Assembly (NCBI RefSeq): GCF_004135625.1
Contig: NZ_SDPV01000002.1
Location: 1,178,001-1,242,000 of the forward strand
Direction: 5' to 3'
DNA: 64,000 nt
Origin: Pelagerythrobacter rhizovicinus
Lineage (GTDB): Bacteria; Pseudomonadota; Alphaproteobacteria; Sphingomonadales; Sphingomonadaceae
Part shown: one piece after another, positions 42,180 to 50,406 of the stretch
How the letters are laid out: each line of letters opens with the position of its first letter
How positions within the stretch are numbered: the stretch's first letter is position 1
The notes under the pieces: model-generated
Seen by the model: only the letters and a program-made list of their open reading frames with translations
The model's database searches: none
Told to the model about the DNA's origin: nothing
Translations under genes and position numbers: made by a program

Positions 42180-42638
42180 ATGGCGTCCGCGGTGTCCAGC
42201 GACATCGAAGTTCTCGAAAAGGCCAGAAAATCGGTCGCTGCGGACTATGTGCCGCGCGAAGACGAGCCTTATATGAGCGAGCAGCAGGTCAACTTCTTCC
42301 GCAAGCTCCTCCTCGAATGGAAACGGTCGATCCTCGACGCGTCTTCGGCGACCCTGCAGTCGCTGCAGGACGGTCCGATCCGGGAACCCGATCTCAACGA
42401 CCGCGCGTCGAGCGAGGCGGACTGGGGGATCGAGCTGCGCACCCGCGACCGGCAGCGCAAGCTGATCGCCAAGATCGATGCGGCACTGCGCCGGATCGAT
42501 GCGGGCGAATACGGCTATTGCGAGGTGACCGGCGATCCGATCGGCATCCGCCGCCTGATTGCGCGACCCGTCGCGACGATGACGGTCGAGGCCCAGGAAG
42601 CGCACGAGCGGCGCGAGAAGATCTCGCGTGACGATTGA
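42180..42638 (+). CDS. dksA: RNA polymerase-binding transcription factor DksA (single-Cys type)
   Basis: A 152-residue DksA. The coiled coil has FFRKLLLEWKRSILDASSAT near 40 and DRASSEADWGIELRTRDRQRK near 82, including the Asp-rich tip DLNDRASSEAD. The globular C-terminus has YGYCEVTGDPIGIRRLIARP and then VATMTVEAQEAHERR. Only the first of the four classic zinc Cys remains, the others being T, T and A, as in Rhodobacter DksA. With ppGpp it redirects RNA polymerase on starvation. ATG 42180 follows a 278-bp leader with no other gene. Confidence 0.92.
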   Translation: MASAVSSDIEVLEKARKSVAADYVPREDEPYMSEQQVNFFRKLLLEWKRSILDASSATLQSLQDGPIREPDLNDRASSEADWGIELRTRDRQRKLIAKIDAALRRIDAGEYGYCEVTGDPIGIRRLIARPVATMTVEAQEAHERREKISRDD

Positions 42639-42774
42639 TTGCCCGCGACGCGCAGCCCCACGGGTGATAAACACGCTTAAAGCTTCCTTAGCCAATCGCG
42701 CCTAAGCCGATTCGAACCCGCGGGTCGCTCGGCGGCGCGGAGTTTTTTGACCGAGGAAAGGACGGAAACCGCGA

Positions 42775-43149
42775 ATGTCCGGCGTCGACACCCGACACGA
42801 CCCACGCGACAGCCTGTTTTTGCTCGCCTCGCTTCGCTTTGCCGAGGACGATGCCGAGCATCGCGTCAAGGTCCGCAATCTGTCCGCCGGCGGGATGATG
42901 GCCGAAGGCGAGGTGCGCGTCGAACGCGGCGCGCGGCTTTCGGTTCACCTGCGCAATGTCGGCTGGGTCGACGGCACGGTGGCCTGGGTCCAGGACCGGC
43001 GGTTCGGCATCGCCTTTTCCGAAGAGATCGACGCCAGGCTCGTGCGCGCGCCGGTCGGCGCGCCCGACACGGGCACGCCCCGGTTCACCAAGCCGGCCTC
43101 GATCCTTCCCGGACAGCCGATCGACGTCTCCCGCCTGCGCAAGCTCTGA
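42775..43149 (+). CDS. PilZ domain protein
   Basis: A 124-residue protein. The c-di-GMP motifs are RHDPRDS at the start (RxxxR variant) and VRNLSAGGMMAEG near 37 (D/NxSxxG). Then come VHLRNVGWVDGTVAWVQD and FGIAFSEEID, the beta-barrel strands of PilZ. The first motif deviates from RxxxR by spacing, so c-di-GMP binding is not certain. Standalone PilZ proteins often control motility or polysaccharide. Confidence 0.8.
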   Translation: MSGVDTRHDPRDSLFLLASLRFAEDDAEHRVKVRNLSAGGMMAEGEVRVERGARLSVHLRNVGWVDGTVAWVQDRRFGIAFSEEIDARLVRAPVGAPDTGTPRFTKPASILPGQPIDVSRLRKL

Positions 43150-43204
43150 GCCGCGCTCTTCGCGGCTGACCTCGCCCGCTTTGCTTGCTAGGCACTGGGC
43201 GGAG

Positions 43205-44674
43205 ATGCGAATCCGCAGGCTGGCCCTTTCTCTCGTTGTCCCCCTTGCGCTTGCCGGCTGCGGCGACGCGGGCGACGACTTGGTGGATGTCGTCTTCATC
43301 GGTCAGCCCGAACAGCTCGAAGAGGACGGGTTGCGCCTCTCACCCGCGGCCCAGCACTTGCGGGCCGCCACGGCGGAAGGGCTCGTGTCGCTGGACGCGA
43401 GCGGCAATGTCGTGCCCGGCGTGGCCGAGCGCTGGATCGTCACCGACGACGGCCTCAGCTACATCTTCCGCCTGCGCAATTCGGACTGGCCGGACGGCAC
43501 GCCGATGGAATCGCAGGACGTTCGCGCCGAACTGCGGCGGATGATTGCGCGGCTCCAGGGCACCTCGCTCGGGCTCGATCTCGCCAAGATCAGGGAAGTG
43601 CGCGCGATGACCGGCCGGGTCATCGAAATCCGCTTGTGGAGCCCGATGCCGGACCTGCTGCAGGTCCTCGCGCAGCCGGAGCTCGGGCTGCGCCGCAATG
43701 GGCGGGGCACCGGCCCGATGGCAGTCACGCGTGCCGACGACGCCTGGATGCTGGAGCCGCGTCCGCCCGAGATGCGCGGCCGGCCGGAGGACCCCGAGTG
43801 GGATCAGCGCATCCGCCAGATCCGTCTGCGGGCGCTTCCGGCCGAACAGGCGGTGGCGGTGTTCGAATCGGGCGGGGCCGATCTGGTTCTCAACGGCACG
43901 CTCGCCGATCTTCCGCTGGCCGACGTTGGCGCGCTGTCACGCGGCACCGTTCGGCTCGATGCAGCCCTGGGGCTGTTCGGGCTGCGCGTCCATTCGCAGG
44001 AGGGCCTGCTTGCCGACGCCGCGCAGCGCGAGGCGCTGGCGATGGCGATCGACCGCGCGACCCTGCTCCAGCCGTTCAACATCGGCGGCTGGATTCCGAC
44101 CACCCGGATCGTCGCCCCGGACCTGCCCGACGACATCGGGACGATCGACGAACGCTGGAGTGACCTTTCGCTGGAAGAGCGCCGCAGCCAGGCGGCGCAA
44201 CGCATCGCCGCGTGGAGGGCGGACGGCGAAGATCGCACCGCGCGCGTCTCGATCGCGCTGCCGTCAGGCCCCGGCTCGGACCTTCTGTTCAACGAACTGG
44301 CGCGGGACTTCGCGGCGATCGGCGTCGATCTCGAGCGCGTGGACGATCCGCAGGATGCCGATTTGACGCTGGTGGACCGCGTCGCCCGCTATGGCAGCGC
44401 GCGCTGGTTCCTCAACCAGTTCAACTGTTCGCTGGATAACGGCCTCTGCACGCCCGAGGCCGATGCGCGGATCGCCGAGGCGCGGACCGAGATCGACCCC
44501 ATGGTGCGCGCCGCGCTCTATGCCGAAGCCGAAGCCGAGCTCGCGGCGAGCAACGTCTATATCCCGATCGGCGCGCCGATCCGCTGGTCGCTGGTGCGAG
44601 GCGGGACCGATGGGTTTCAGGAGAACCGCTGGAACGTCCATCCCTTGCTCCCGCTCGCGCTCCGCCCCATCTAG
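43205..44674 (+). CDS. Solute-binding lipoprotein, family 5 (peptide/nickel type)
   Basis: A 489-residue lipoprotein with lipobox LALAGC near residue 20. The SBP_bac_5 fold shows AATAEGLVSLDASGNVVPGV near 58, ERWIVTDDGLSYIFRLRN, then DWPDGTPMESQDV near 97, the shared start of DppA/OppA-type proteins. Toward the end there is WFLNQFNCSLDNGLC and VYIPIGAPIRW. No permease or ATPase genes flank it, so it is either an orphan receptor or works with a transporter elsewhere. ATG 43205 is 55 bp after the PilZ gene. Confidence 0.82.
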   Translation: MRIRRLALSLVVPLALAGCGDAGDDLVDVVFIGQPEQLEEDGLRLSPAAQHLRAATAEGLVSLDASGNVVPGVAERWIVTDDGLSYIFRLRNSDWPDGTPMESQDVRAELRRMIARLQGTSLGLDLAKIREVRAMTGRVIEIRLWSPMPDLLQVLAQPELGLRRNGRGTGPMAVTRADDAWMLEPRPPEMRGRPEDPEWDQRIRQIRLRALPAEQAVAVFESGGADLVLNGTLADLPLADVGALSRGTVRLDAALGLFGLRVHSQEGLLADAAQREALAMAIDRATLLQPFNIGGWIPTTRIVAPDLPDDIGTIDERWSDLSLEERRSQAAQRIAAWRADGEDRTARVSIALPSGPGSDLLFNELARDFAAIGVDLERVDDPQDADLTLVDRVARYGSARWFLNQFNCSLDNGLCTPEADARIAEARTEIDPMVRAALYAEAEAELAASNVYIPIGAPIRWSLVRGGTDGFQENRWNVHPLLPLALRPI

Positions 44675-44692
44675 GGCGGTGAGGAGAAACGC

Positions 44693-45109
44693 ATGGACGA
44701 GCGTCGGCAAACCCGCGCGATGGGCGTCGAACTGCCTCTGGGCAGCGACCCGCAATCGGTTCGCAAACGGATCGAGGCGATGGAGATGTTGCTCGAACGC
44801 AGCTTTCGCATTCCGGGAATCAACTATCCGGTCGGGCTCGACGCGATCGCCGGGCTCGTTCCCGTCGTCGGAGATGTCGTGACTGCGGCGATGGGCGCCT
44901 ACATCGTGTGGGAAGCGCGCAACCTGGGTATGCCCAAGTGGAAGCTGTGGCGCATGGCGGGCAACGTCGCGTTCGACACCGCCGTCGGTGCGATCCCGGT
45001 CGCGGGCGATGCCTTCGACCTGCTGTTCCGCTCCAACACGCGCAACCTGAAGATCGTGCGCAAGCATCTCGACAAGCACCATCCCGAGACCCGGATCATA
45101 GAGGGCTAG
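44693..45109 (+). CDS. DUF4112 membrane protein
   Basis: A 138-residue protein with the DUF4112 pattern: RIEAMEMLLERSFRIPGINY, PVGLDAIAGLVPVVGDVVTA, YIVWEARNLGMPKWKLWRM, and a second GAIPVAGDAFDLLFRSNTRN. The two 'GL.P..GD' hydrophobic hairpins probably sit in the membrane. Function is unknown. It lies 18 bp after the binding lipoprotein with GAGGAG before ATG 44693. Confidence 0.82.
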   Translation: MDERRQTRAMGVELPLGSDPQSVRKRIEAMEMLLERSFRIPGINYPVGLDAIAGLVPVVGDVVTAAMGAYIVWEARNLGMPKWKLWRMAGNVAFDTAVGAIPVAGDAFDLLFRSNTRNLKIVRKHLDKHHPETRIIEG

Positions 45110-45144
45110 TTTCATTGGTGACCGGTTCGCGGTAGAGGCCGCCC

Positions 45145-45936
45145 ATGGCCCGCGACGTCACCTATTCGTCCTATCTCGACCTCGACCGCATCCTGGCGGC
45201 GCAACACCCGGTCTCGGGCGCGCACGACGAGATGCTGTTCATCATCGTCCACCAGGCGAGCGAGCTGTGGCTCAAGCTCTGCCTGCACGAGCTCCAGTCC
45301 GCGCGCGAGCACATCGCAGCCGACACGCTGCGCCCGGCGTTCAAGATGCTCGCCCGCGTCGCCCGTGCGCAGGGGCAGCTGATCCAGAGCTGGGACGTGC
45401 TCTCGACGATGACGCCGCACGACTATTCGACCGTGCGGCCCTATCTCGGCAGTTCGAGCGGGTTCCAGTCGGCGCAGTACCGGCTGATGGAATTCCTCCT
45501 CGGCGGCCGCAATCCCGACATGGTGACGATCCACGAGGCGACGCCGGACGTGGCCGAGGCACTGCGCGCCGAGCTTGCCCGCCCGAGCCTCTATGCCGAG
45601 GCGATCCGCCTGCTCGCCCGGCGCGGGTTCACGGTTCCCGACGAGGTGCTCGAACGCGACCACGGCGCCCCGTGGGAGCATTCGCCTGCGGTCGAGGCGG
45701 CCTGGGCGGAGATCTACCGCGAGCCTTCGGCGCACTGGGATCTCTACGAGCTGGCCGAGAAGCTGGTCGATCTCGAATACCACTTCCAGCGCTGGCGCTT
45801 CGGCCACCTGAAGACGGTCGAGCGCATCATCGGCTTCAAGCGTGGCACCGGCGGCACGCCGGGTGTGCCCTATCTCGAAGGCGTGCTGAAACAGGCGTTC
45901 TTCCCCGAACTGCTCAGCGTCCGGACGGCGATATGA
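45145..45936 (+). CDS. kynA: Tryptophan 2,3-dioxygenase
   Basis: A 263-residue haem enzyme opening the indole ring of tryptophan to N-formylkynurenine. YSSYLDLDRILAAQHP, HDEMLFIIVHQASELWLKL near 30 (distal His region), SSSGFQSAQYRLMEFLLG near 108 and EYHFQRWRFGHLKTVERIIG near 212 (proximal His) are diagnostic. The length is typical of bacterial TDO. It is followed by kynU, interrupted only by repeat D1. The formamidase (kynB) is not in the window. Confidence 0.94.
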   Translation: MARDVTYSSYLDLDRILAAQHPVSGAHDEMLFIIVHQASELWLKLCLHELQSAREHIAADTLRPAFKMLARVARAQGQLIQSWDVLSTMTPHDYSTVRPYLGSSSGFQSAQYRLMEFLLGGRNPDMVTIHEATPDVAEALRAELARPSLYAEAIRLLARRGFTVPDEVLERDHGAPWEHSPAVEAAWAEIYREPSAHWDLYELAEKLVDLEYHFQRWRFGHLKTVERIIGFKRGTGGTPGVPYLEGVLKQAFFPELLSVRTAI

Positions 45937-45961
45937 GCGTCTCACGGTCCACGCCCGCAAC

Positions 45962-46054
45962 CCCGTTCGCCCTGAGCTTGTCGAAGGGCCGCACTTTACT
46001 TCAAGCGCTCCGCCCGAAAAAAGAGCGGTGCTTCGACAGGCTCAGCACGAACGG
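45962..46054. repeat. Repeat family D, copy 1 (between kynA and kynU)
   Basis: CCGTTCGCCCTGAGCTTGTC...GGGCCGCACTT on the left and GGTGCTTCGACAGGCTCAGCACGAACGG on the right form a long imperfect inverted repeat. The kynU ribosome-binding GGAGGAGG begins at its right edge. Copy 2 is at 62698-62794. This type of element is widespread in sphingomonads. Confidence 0.85.
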
Positions 46055-46065
46055 AGGAGGGTAGG

Positions 46066-47295
46066 GTGAGCCAGGGTTTGCTCGCCGAAGCCCGCGCGCT
46101 CGATGCCGCCGACCCCTTGCGTGAATATCGTGCGCGGTTCGATCTGCCCGAGGGCGTGATCTATCTTGATGGTAACTCGCTCGGCGCATTGCCGAAGGTC
46201 ACCGCCGACCGGATGGCGCAAGTCATCCGCGGCGAATGGGGCGAGGGGCTGATCCGGAGCTGGAACAGCGCGGACTGGATCAACCTTCCGCAGCGCGTCG
46301 GCGGCAAGATCGCCCCGTTGATCGGCGCCGCGCCGGACGAGGTGATCGCCTGCGACAGCACTTCGGTGAACCTGTTCAAGCTGATCGCGGCGGCGCTCCG
46401 CATGCGGCCGGGCCGCAAGGTCGTGCTGTCCGAACCGGGCAACTTCCCGACCGACCTCTACATGATCGCCGGGCTCGAGGCGCAGGGACTTGCCGAGCGC
46501 CGCCTCGCCCCGCGCGAGCGGATTGCCGAGGCGCTCGATGGCGACGTCGCGCTGCTGCTGCTGACCCAGGTCCACTACAAGACCGGCGCGGTGTTCGACA
46601 TGGCCGCGCTCACCCGAGCCGCGCACGAAGCGGGCGCGCTGGTCCTGTGGGACCTGTCGCACAGCGCCGGGGCGATCCCGGTCGATCTCGACGGATGCGA
46701 GGCCGATTTCGCGGTCGGCTGCGGCTACAAGTACCTGAACGGCGGGCCTGGCGCCCCGGCCTTCGCCTATGCCGCCCGCCGCCACCACGAGGCGCTGGAG
46801 CAACCGTTGACCGGCTGGATGGGCCACGCCGCGCCCTTCGCCTTCTTCGACGACTACGCCCCGGCGACCGGTGTGGACCGCCTGCTCACCGGCACCCCGC
46901 CGATCCTCGGCCTCGCAGCGCTCGAATGCGGCGTCGAGCTGATCGCGGAGATCGGCATCGAGCGCCTGGCGGCAAAGTCGCGCGAACTGTCCAAGTTCTT
47001 CCGCACCTGCCTCGACCGCACTGGCGTCGAACTCGATCTCGTCAGTCCCACCGACCCGGAGCAGCGCGGCAGCCAGCTCTCCTTCCGCCACCCGGAGGCC
47101 TATGCGATCTGCCAGGCCCTGATCGCGCGCGGCGTGATCGGCGACTTCCGCGACCCCGACATCCTGCGCCTCGGCTTCGCCCCGGCCTACGTGTCGTTCG
47201 AGGACGTGGCCGAGGCCGCCCGGCATGTGGCCGAAGTGCTCGAAACCGGCGAATGGCAACGCGAGGAATTCCGCGAGAGAGCGGCGGTGACCTGA
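46066..47295 (+). CDS. kynU: Kynureninase
   Basis: A 409-residue PLP enzyme cleaving kynurenine to anthranilate and alanine. IYLDGNSLGALPK near 28, GEGLIRSWNSADWINLP near 58, VLWDLSHSAGAIPVDL near 190 (PLP Asp), and AVGCGYKYLNGGPGAPAF near 214 (Schiff-base Lys) are seen; the last is the kynureninase signature. The GTG start 46066 has GGAGGAGGG upstream, exactly where repeat D1 ends. With kynA it makes a tryptophan catabolic operon lacking an adjacent kynB. Confidence 0.94.
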   Translation: MSQGLLAEARALDAADPLREYRARFDLPEGVIYLDGNSLGALPKVTADRMAQVIRGEWGEGLIRSWNSADWINLPQRVGGKIAPLIGAAPDEVIACDSTSVNLFKLIAAALRMRPGRKVVLSEPGNFPTDLYMIAGLEAQGLAERRLAPRERIAEALDGDVALLLLTQVHYKTGAVFDMAALTRAAHEAGALVLWDLSHSAGAIPVDLDGCEADFAVGCGYKYLNGGPGAPAFAYAARRHHEALEQPLTGWMGHAAPFAFFDDYAPATGVDRLLTGTPPILGLAALECGVELIAEIGIERLAAKSRELSKFFRTCLDRTGVELDLVSPTDPEQRGSQLSFRHPEAYAICQALIARGVIGDFRDPDILRLGFAPAYVSFEDVAEAARHVAEVLETGEWQREEFRERAAVT

Positions 47296-47319
47296 CCGTT
47301 CGGCGGGGCCGGCTACCGG

Positions 47320-47898
47320 TTACTCGCCCGCGTCGCGCGCTGTAAGCTCGGCGAGCCGCTCCTCCTGCATTGCGATGGTGGGAACCCCGGAGGCTTCACG
47401 CATGGCGTCGCTTAGCAGCTCTCGCTCAAAAGGCTCCTGGGACCAGCCATCGCTGCGCTTCTGGAACTGAGTTCCGTAGATTTGCGGCTGTCCGATAGCC
47501 ATGAGGTAGCGGTCCAGAGTCGCGGCGGCGATCCAGGTCGCCTCCTCCTTTCCGCGGGCCACCGCGACAAGCGCCAGTGCGTGCGCCTTCAGATAATCCG
47601 ATGGCTCACTGCCATGCTGGAAGACGAAAGCAGCATGGTAGAAATCGTCGCCGCTACGCAGTTCGCCGGTGCCGAGCAGTTCACCGACGTGTTTCCTGCG
47701 TTCCGCGTCCTCTTTGGCAACGGTTGCCCAATCTATGTTCGGCGCCTTCCGCGCGGCCTGATCCGCTTCGAAGATCGCCGTCATTTCGGGATTGGCCGGC
47801 CTCTGGGCAGTCTGTGACGCGATGTCATCGCAGGACTCCTGCGCTGCGGCTGGTGCCGCCAGCAAAAGCACCGATAACCAAGCCGCTTTTCCAAGCAT
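47320..47898 (-). CDS. Exported hypothetical protein
   Basis: A 192-residue protein with signal peptide MLGKAAWLSVLLLAAPAAAQ. The mature part begins ESCDDIASQTAQRPANPEM and has DIDWATVAKEDAERRKHVGE-like text near 70 (here APNIDWATVAKEDAERRK). A helical GDDFYHAAFVFQHGSEPSDY and AHALALVAVARG follow, giving a tetratricopeptide-like feel. It resembles DUF6624-type proteins; this is a weak match. ATG 47898 was chosen because it begins the signal peptide; in-frame codons run to 47922. Confidence 0.6.
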   Translation of the reverse strand: MLGKAAWLSVLLLAAPAAAQESCDDIASQTAQRPANPEMTAIFEADQAARKAPNIDWATVAKEDAERRKHVGELLGTGELRSGDDFYHAAFVFQHGSEPSDYLKAHALALVAVARGKEEATWIAAATLDRYLMAIGQPQIYGTQFQKRSDGWSQEPFERELLSDAMREASGVPTIAMQEERLAELTARDAGE

Positions 47899-47949
47899 CA
47901 CGATTTGCCTCTCCCAAAACATGGATCGTGCCGATCTGCCGACGCCGTC

Positions 47950-48555
47950 TTATTCCTCCAGCTCGATGTCCCAGTAGAGCCAGTCGCGCCAGGTTTCGTG
48001 GAGGTAGTTGGGCGGGAAGGCCTTGCCGCGTTCCTGCAGCTGCCAGCTTGTCGGGCGGATCGGGCTGACGTGCGGCATGTGCGCCTGGCGGGGCGTGCGG
48101 CCGCCCTTCTTCATGTTGCACGGGGCGCAGGCGGTGATGATGTTCTCCCAGGTCGTCTTGCCGCCCAGGCGGCGGGGCACGACGTGGTCGAAGGTCAGAT
48201 GCTCGGGGCTGCCGCAGTACTGGCAGGCGAAGCGGTCGCGCAGGAACACGTTGAAGCGGGTGAAGGCGGGGAATTCCGAGTGCTTCACGTATTGCTTGAG
48301 CGCGATCACGCTCGGGATCTTCATGTCGAGCGAGGGTGAATGGACTTCGCGTTCGTAGGTCGCGACCACGTCCACCCGGTCGAGGAAGATCGCCTTGATC
48401 GCGGTCTGCCACGGCCACACGCTCAGCGGATAGTACGAGAGCGGCGTGAAGTCGGCATTGAGGACGAGCGCGGGGCATGCCGACAAGCTGCGTGTCGGAT
48501 CTTCCTCGGCGCTCCTGAACCGCGCCGCCCGTTCGATCAGTTCGGCCTTGAACAC
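47950..48555 (-). CDS. HNH endonuclease
   Basis: A 201-residue protein from GTG 48555, chosen because GGGAGGA lies 9 bp upstream and because codons before it are not conserved-looking (an ATG at 48669 would overlap the leader of gluQ). LVLNADFTPLSYYPLSVWPW near 32 is the usual start of this family. The HNH core is FACQYCGSPEHLTFDHVVPR near 130, then a RRLGGKTTWENIITAC stretch and CNMKKGGRTPRQAHM, with two CxxC zinc pairs. It is a standalone chromosomal HNH protein common in Alphaproteobacteria, of unknown biological role. Confidence 0.85.
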   Translation of the reverse strand: MFKAELIERAARFRSAEEDPTRSLSACPALVLNADFTPLSYYPLSVWPWQTAIKAIFLDRVDVVATYEREVHSPSLDMKIPSVIALKQYVKHSEFPAFTRFNVFLRDRFACQYCGSPEHLTFDHVVPRRLGGKTTWENIITACAPCNMKKGGRTPRQAHMPHVSPIRPTSWQLQERGKAFPPNYLHETWRDWLYWDIELEE

Positions 48556-48680
48556 CTTCGCGTGTCCTCCCTGATACGTCGGAAGGGAGCACTTGCCGCA
48601 AAACGCGTCAAGACTGTTACAGGAGCGGAATCCACAAGCATTTTCCGCGAGTCGCGGCATTTGCGCCACGGAGGCCTTCG

Positions 48681-49514
48681 CTGATCGTCACCCGGTTCGC
48701 CCCCAGCCCGAACGGTTCGCTGCATCTCGGGCACGCCTTTTCGGCGATCGTCGCGCACGATCTCGCCCGGGAGCGCGGCGGGCGTTTCCTGCTCAGGATC
48801 GAGGACATCGACGGGGCGCGCAGCAGGCCGGAGCTCGCGGAGGAATTCCGTGCCGACCTCGCCTGGCTGGGGCTCGAGTGGGACGAGGTCGCTCCGCAAT
48901 CGGCGCGCGTGGCGAGCTATACCGCCGCCGCCGACCGGCTGCGAGGCGAGGGCCTGCTCTACCCCTGCACCTGCACGCGGGCCGAGATCGCCGCGGCTGC
49001 CAAGACCGTCGGACCCGAAGGGCCGGTCTACCCCGGAACCTGCAAGGGCCGCGCCGTCGACACGGGCGAACCGGCCGCCTGGCGCCTCGACGTGGCGGAG
49101 GCTCTCGCGCGCACCGGCCCGCTGACCTGGACCGACGAATGCGCCGGCGTCCAGCAGGCCGATCCGGCGCGTCTCGGCGACGTGGTGCTGGTGCGCAAGG
49201 ATCGCGAGACCCCGGCGAGCTACCACCTCGCGGCCACGCTCGACGATGCGGCCGACGGCGTTACTCTGGTGACGCGCGGACGGGATCTGTTCGCCGCGAC
49301 CCATATCCACCGCCTGCTCCAGGCGCTGCTCGGCCTGCCCGTGCCGACCTGGCACCATCACCCGCTGCTGCTCGACCGCGAGGGCAGGAAGCTGGCCAAG
49401 CGCCGCAATTCGCCTTCGCTGGCCGACCGCCGCCGGGCGGGCGAGGACGGCCTCACCCTCGCGGCCGATCTGCGTGCCGGGCGCTTCCCCGCTGGCATTT
49501 CGCTCGGCGAGTGA
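48681..49514 (+). CDS. gluQ: Glutamyl-Q tRNA(Asp) synthetase, CTG start
   Basis: 277 residues from CTG 48681, which GGAGG (48670-48674) precedes by 6 bp. The product begins LIVTRFAPSPNGSLHLGHAF, containing the HIGH-equivalent; the first canonical start in frame (ATG 48909) would remove it and the DIDGARSRPEL motif. Zinc Cys are in YPCTCTRAEI near 97, and the KMSKS-like KLAKRRN is near 237. GluQ glutamylates queuosine in tRNA(Asp), which fits with queC at 13825. The length is usual for GluQ. It is divergent from the HNH gene. Confidence 0.88.
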   Translation: MIVTRFAPSPNGSLHLGHAFSAIVAHDLARERGGRFLLRIEDIDGARSRPELAEEFRADLAWLGLEWDEVAPQSARVASYTAAADRLRGEGLLYPCTCTRAEIAAAAKTVGPEGPVYPGTCKGRAVDTGEPAAWRLDVAEALARTGPLTWTDECAGVQQADPARLGDVVLVRKDRETPASYHLAATLDDAADGVTLVTRGRDLFAATHIHRLLQALLGLPVPTWHHHPLLLDREGRKLAKRRNSPSLADRRRAGEDGLTLAADLRAGRFPAGISLGE

Positions 49515-49527
49515 CTAGGTTACGCAG

Positions 49528-49758
49528 ATGACCACTTTCTTCGTCATCGTCCTCGTCGTCCTCATGGGACTGGTCGTCTATTCGCTGGTGCGCGGCATCG
49601 TCGCTTTCCTCAAGAGCACCAAGATGGACCTCGAGCGTGAGGATACCGGGGGGGCGACCGAGATGCAGCTGATGCAGAACAAGATGATGTTCGCGCGCAT
49701 CAAGTATCAGGCCCTGGCGGTCGTGGTCGTGGCGGTCCTGCTCGCCATTTCCAGCTAG
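49528..49758 (+). CDS. HIG1-domain small membrane protein
   Basis: A 76-residue protein with two transmembrane segments (TTFFVIVLVVLMGLVVYSLV and YQALAVVVVAVLLAI) joined by a charged loop with QNKMMFARIKYQ. This is the HIG_1_N pattern, the bacterial relative of hypoxia-induced respiratory supercomplex factors. It follows gluQ by 13 bp and precedes the adenosyltransferase by 18 bp. Confidence 0.8.
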   Translation: MTTFFVIVLVVLMGLVVYSLVRGIVAFLKSTKMDLEREDTGGATEMQLMQNKMMFARIKYQALAVVVVAVLLAISS

Positions 49759-49776
49759 GCGGTGCCGGCCTAGCGC

Positions 49777-50346
49777 ATGGTCAAGCTCAACAAGATCTAC
49801 ACCCGCACCGGCGACGACGGCACGACCGGCCTCGTCGACGGCTCGCGCACGGCCAAGCATTCGCTGCGCATCGCCGCGATCGGCAAAGTCGACAGCGCGA
49901 ACAGCGCGCTCGGCCTCGCTGCGGTCGCGCTGGAGGGCGGCGAGCACGCGGACACGATCTACCGCATCCAGAACGACCTGTTCGACCTCGGCGCCGATCT
50001 CGCCACGCCGGGCGAGGATTTCGCGCCGTCGGAGATGACGCTGCGGATCGTGCAGGCGCAAGTCGACTGGCTGGAGAGCCAGATCGACCGCATCAACGCG
50101 CGGCTCGAGCCGCTCAGGAGCTTCGTTCTCCCCGGCGGCACCGAAGCGGCGGCGCGCGTCCATGTCGCCCGTGCCTCCGCGCGCGAGGCGGAGCGGGCGA
50201 TGACCGCGCTGGCGGAGCGCGAGCCGGCCAATCCCGCGGCGCTCGCCTATATCAATCGCCTGTCAGACTACCTCTTCGTCCTCGCCCGTGCGCTCAACGC
50301 GGACGGGGCGGACGACGTGAAGTGGGTGCCCGGCGCCAACCGCTAG
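49777..50346 (+). CDS. Cob(I)alamin adenosyltransferase, PduO type
   Basis: A 189-residue enzyme making adenosylcobalamin. The ATP-binding start KIYTRTGDDGTTGLVDG near 5, IRIAAIGKVDSANSALGLA-like RIAAIGKVDSANSALG near 32, SFVLPGGTEAAARVHVARAS near 112 and RAMTALAEREPANPAALAYI plus NRLSDYLFVLAR near 150 are the PduO signatures. It forms a trimer. The gene sits in a plus-strand run with the HIG1-like protein; no B12 riboswitch was seen. Confidence 0.92.
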   Translation: MVKLNKIYTRTGDDGTTGLVDGSRTAKHSLRIAAIGKVDSANSALGLAAVALEGGEHADTIYRIQNDLFDLGADLATPGEDFAPSEMTLRIVQAQVDWLESQIDRINARLEPLRSFVLPGGTEAAARVHVARASAREAERAMTALAEREPANPAALAYINRLSDYLFVLARALNADGADDVKWVPGANR

Positions 50347-50406
50347 CCAGGGTCCCGCCGAGCCGCTAACAGCCTCCCTTCTGCTGCAACTGCGAAGGGT
50401 TTTGCG

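Noticed and set aside
47898-48000. Shared operon of the exported hypothetical and the HNH gene
   Set aside because: They are on the same strand, but the 51-bp gap has no coupling and the functions do not suggest one; left unassigned.
48909-49514. ATG 48909 as the start of gluQ
   Set aside because: The HIGH-type ATP-binding motif lies upstream in frame, after GGAGG and CTG at 48681.
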